DNA of 6,309 nucleotides. It comes from G039029935 sp039029935 (GTDB taxonomy: Bacteria; Chloroflexota; Anaerolineae; Caldilineales; Caldilineaceae). The stretch covers positions 1 through 6,309 of the forward strand of contig JBCCFC010000833.1 in assembly GCA_039029935.1 (NCBI GenBank). Reading direction: 5' to 3'. Position 1 is the stretch's first letter; each line of letters opens with the position of its first letter. Position numbers and translations under genes: made by a program. Below, piece by piece: positions 4,778-6,309 of the stretch. The notes beneath the pieces are model-generated. The model did no database searches, was not told the DNA's origin, and saw only the letters and a program-made list of their open reading frames with translations.

Positions 4778-6309
4778 TAAAGACAACCTCGACTGTAACA
4801 CCCGTTTCAGCGTCAATATGATTGACTTCTAATTCTTGCCGTTGTTTTTCGTCAATTTTTTCCACAAAAAAGACCAGTGCAATATGGTCCAACTTGAGTT
4901 GCTGCGCATATTCCGCAGCCTGTGTCTGTGCCTTCCGATATTCACGTCGATTGGCAAAGCTTTTGACCTCAATGGGGTAGATGCGTCCACCATGCTCAAT
5001 CAGCAGATCAACTTTGCCATTTCCCGTTGGAAATTCAGGCAATACTCGGCTTTCATAGCTATAGAGAAAGTCCGTCAAATAGCGATAGAAGCTAAAGTGA
5101 TAAATGGCTTCATAGACACGTTCATCGGTTGCGCGTCTTGGGACGTTTCTAAACAAGTTATCGCGATAAAGCTGTACATAGGCTTCGTAATGACGAGATA
5201 ATTTGGTGACATTCAGACTATCATCGGTAATGGTATCATCCAAATCGAGAAAGGGATCATGGAGCACACCGAGATTGCCAAAGAGATCACGCGCAAAGAA
5301 ATTAAAGAGACGTTTTTGGACAAACGGATTGGCAAACTTGACACGATACTCTGTCTCATTGACTTTCTGTTGGTCGATGACCCCATTGGTATAGAGATAA
5401 TTTAGATGGCGATCATCATAGGTGAATGGCACAGGCGCCTGTGTGCGAAAAAATTCAAGCACGGTTGGTCGATATTCAGGGTCATTGGCCTTGCTGATAA
5501 TGTTGAGTATATTGTTGTTTGGTAGGACTTTGGTGGCCGCAGCATAGGCGATTTCAAATGATCTGGCCGTAATGGGTGTATTGGGGTTGTCGTTGTACGT
5601 CTCCGTCAGTAACTCACCCATCCAACTTGTCAGCCCAGGTTGCCCACTCATCTCATAATAAAGTTGGTCAAGTGCTTCTTGCGCCACTACCTGACCTGTC
5701 TCACGTGTGTACCAATCAAACATGCTCTTGACCTCGGCATAGGTGAGATTGGGAATTTTGACACTGCGTTGGACGTTAAAAGGCGAACCCTTGACATTTT
5801 CAACACCCAAAACTGAGCGTACACCGATGAGCGCAACACCATGTAGCAAATATCTTTTTTCGGTTGTATGTTTGTCAGCTTGTTCGTTACGAGCAATATA
5901 AATATTTCGAAAAACATTGGCAATGGCATCAATCGTCTCTGGTTCAAAGATATCAAATTCATCGAGAATCAGAATTAGTGGCTTATCGAGAACTTCCTCT
6001 GAAAATAGATAGGTAAATGCCCTTGAATCATTCGTTGATGGAAGTGATCTACCTAATGCCCATTCTAACTCTTTTGCAATTTCTCGAAATACCTCATTTG
6101 TCGAAAGTCCCTTGAAATCTTGTAAATTAATTTTGACAGTATCGAACTCTGTTTTACGTTTCAAGCGATAGAGTGTCTGTCCCATGACCCACGTTTTCCC
6201 CGTCTGACGCGGTGCCCAGACGGTGATGTAATGCCCACCAATGTCAGGGTCTTCACCCAGTAATTGCGTATAGGCTTTCTCGATTAATTCTTCTCTCGGA
6301 ACGTAATAG
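4764..6309 (-). CDS. P-loop ATPase with C-terminal PD-(D/E)XK domain (5' end beyond window)
   Basis: 514 residues are visible; the frame stays open to the right edge, so the N-terminus is missing. The first visible residues (YYVPREELIEKAY) lead to a Walker A box, APRQTGKT, at residues 32-39 (bases 6192-6215), with Ala in place of the first Gly. An ATG at 6185 lies just after this box and cannot be the start. Walker B is LILILDEFD (111-119, D116/E117). A sensor-like strand, ALIGVRS (159-165), and helical/winged-helix-like segments (about 275-340) follow. The C-terminus has a PD-(D/E)XK-type core: D434 in GKVDLLI and E447-x-K449 in IEVKSF. The closest families I can name are the AAA-ATPase-like/PDDEXK_9 proteins and AAA_35-like proteins, common as paralogues and of uncertain biological role; DNA cleavage is possible but unproven. 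It ends 44 bp before the sugar-binding protein gene and looks functionally unrelated to it. Confidence 0.85.
   Translation of the reverse strand, partial: YYVPREELIEKAYTQLLGEDPDIGGHYITVWAPRQTGKTWVMGQTLYRLKRKTEFDTVKINLQDFKGLSTNEVFREIAKELEWALGRSLPSTNDSRAFTYLFSEEVLDKPLILILDEFDIFEPETIDAIANVFRNIYIARNEQADKHTTEKRYLLHGVALIGVRSVLGVENVKGSPFNVQRSVKIPNLTYAEVKSMFDWYTRETGQVVAQEALDQLYYEMSGQPGLTSWMGELLTETYNDNPNTPITARSFEIAYAAATKVLPNNNILNIISKANDPEYRPTVLEFFRTQAPVPFTYDDRHLNYLYTNGVIDQQKVNETEYRVKFANPFVQKRLFNFFARDLFGNLGVLHDPFLDLDDTITDDSLNVTKLSRHYEAYVQLYRDNLFRNVPRRATDERVYEAIYHFSFYRYLTDFLYSYESRVLPEFPTGNGKVDLLIEHGGRIYPIEVKSFANRREYRKAQTQAAEYAQQLKLDHIALVFFVEKIDEKQRQELEVNHIDAETGVTVEVVFIATG

Noticed and set aside
6183..6185. 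ATG as the start of the ATPase gene
   Set aside because: The frame is open upstream and encodes the Walker A box APRQTGKT just before this codon, so the start is beyond the window.

Overview
The window carries five protein-coding genes, all on the minus strand, so transcription runs from right (6309) to left (1). The organism looks bacterial. The Tat-type lipoprotein signal on the sugar-binding protein, the AAA ATPase/PD-(D/E)XK protein and the palindromic intergenic repeat would together suit a Chloroflexota (green non-sulfur) genome. That is an inference from style, not a proven placement.

Reading in the direction of transcription: (1) 6309-4764 is the 3' part of a P-loop ATPase with a C-terminal PD-(D/E)XK nuclease-like domain. 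It runs off the right edge, and the ATG at 6185 is not its start because the Walker A motif lies upstream of it. (2) A 44-bp AT-rich gap holds a plausible promoter for a carbohydrate ABC-import operon: a Tat-exported solute-binding lipoprotein (4719-3337), then a MalF-type permease (3117-2188, TTG start), then a 128-residue DUF433-like protein (2172-1786) 15 bp after the permease stop. The partner permease usually found here and the ATPase subunit are absent from the window. (3) A 124-bp gap holds a promoter candidate and two dyads. It precedes a complete amidase-signature hydrolase (1661-156) of the NylA-like type. (4) The last 155 bases hold a strong GC-rich palindrome (45-109) and nothing else I can identify.

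The most striking non-coding feature lies between the binding-protein and permease genes. Two arrays of 8-bp repeats face each other in inverted orientation around a 35-bp AT-rich centre (3139-3333). One array is ten perfect TGTGATAG copies preceded by one variant. The other is nine variant octamers organised as 24-bp higher-order units. Transcribed, this would fold into a large intercistronic stem just after the binding-protein stop codon and just before the permease ribosome binding site. That is the position where the E. coli malE-malF REP element sets the excess of binding protein over permease. The perfect octamer tract is also a candidate for copy-number variation.

Functional reading: the middle of the window supplies periplasmic-side capture and half of a membrane channel for a sugar or oligosaccharide. 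The amidase and the ATPase/nuclease protein look like separate transcription units with no evident pathway link.
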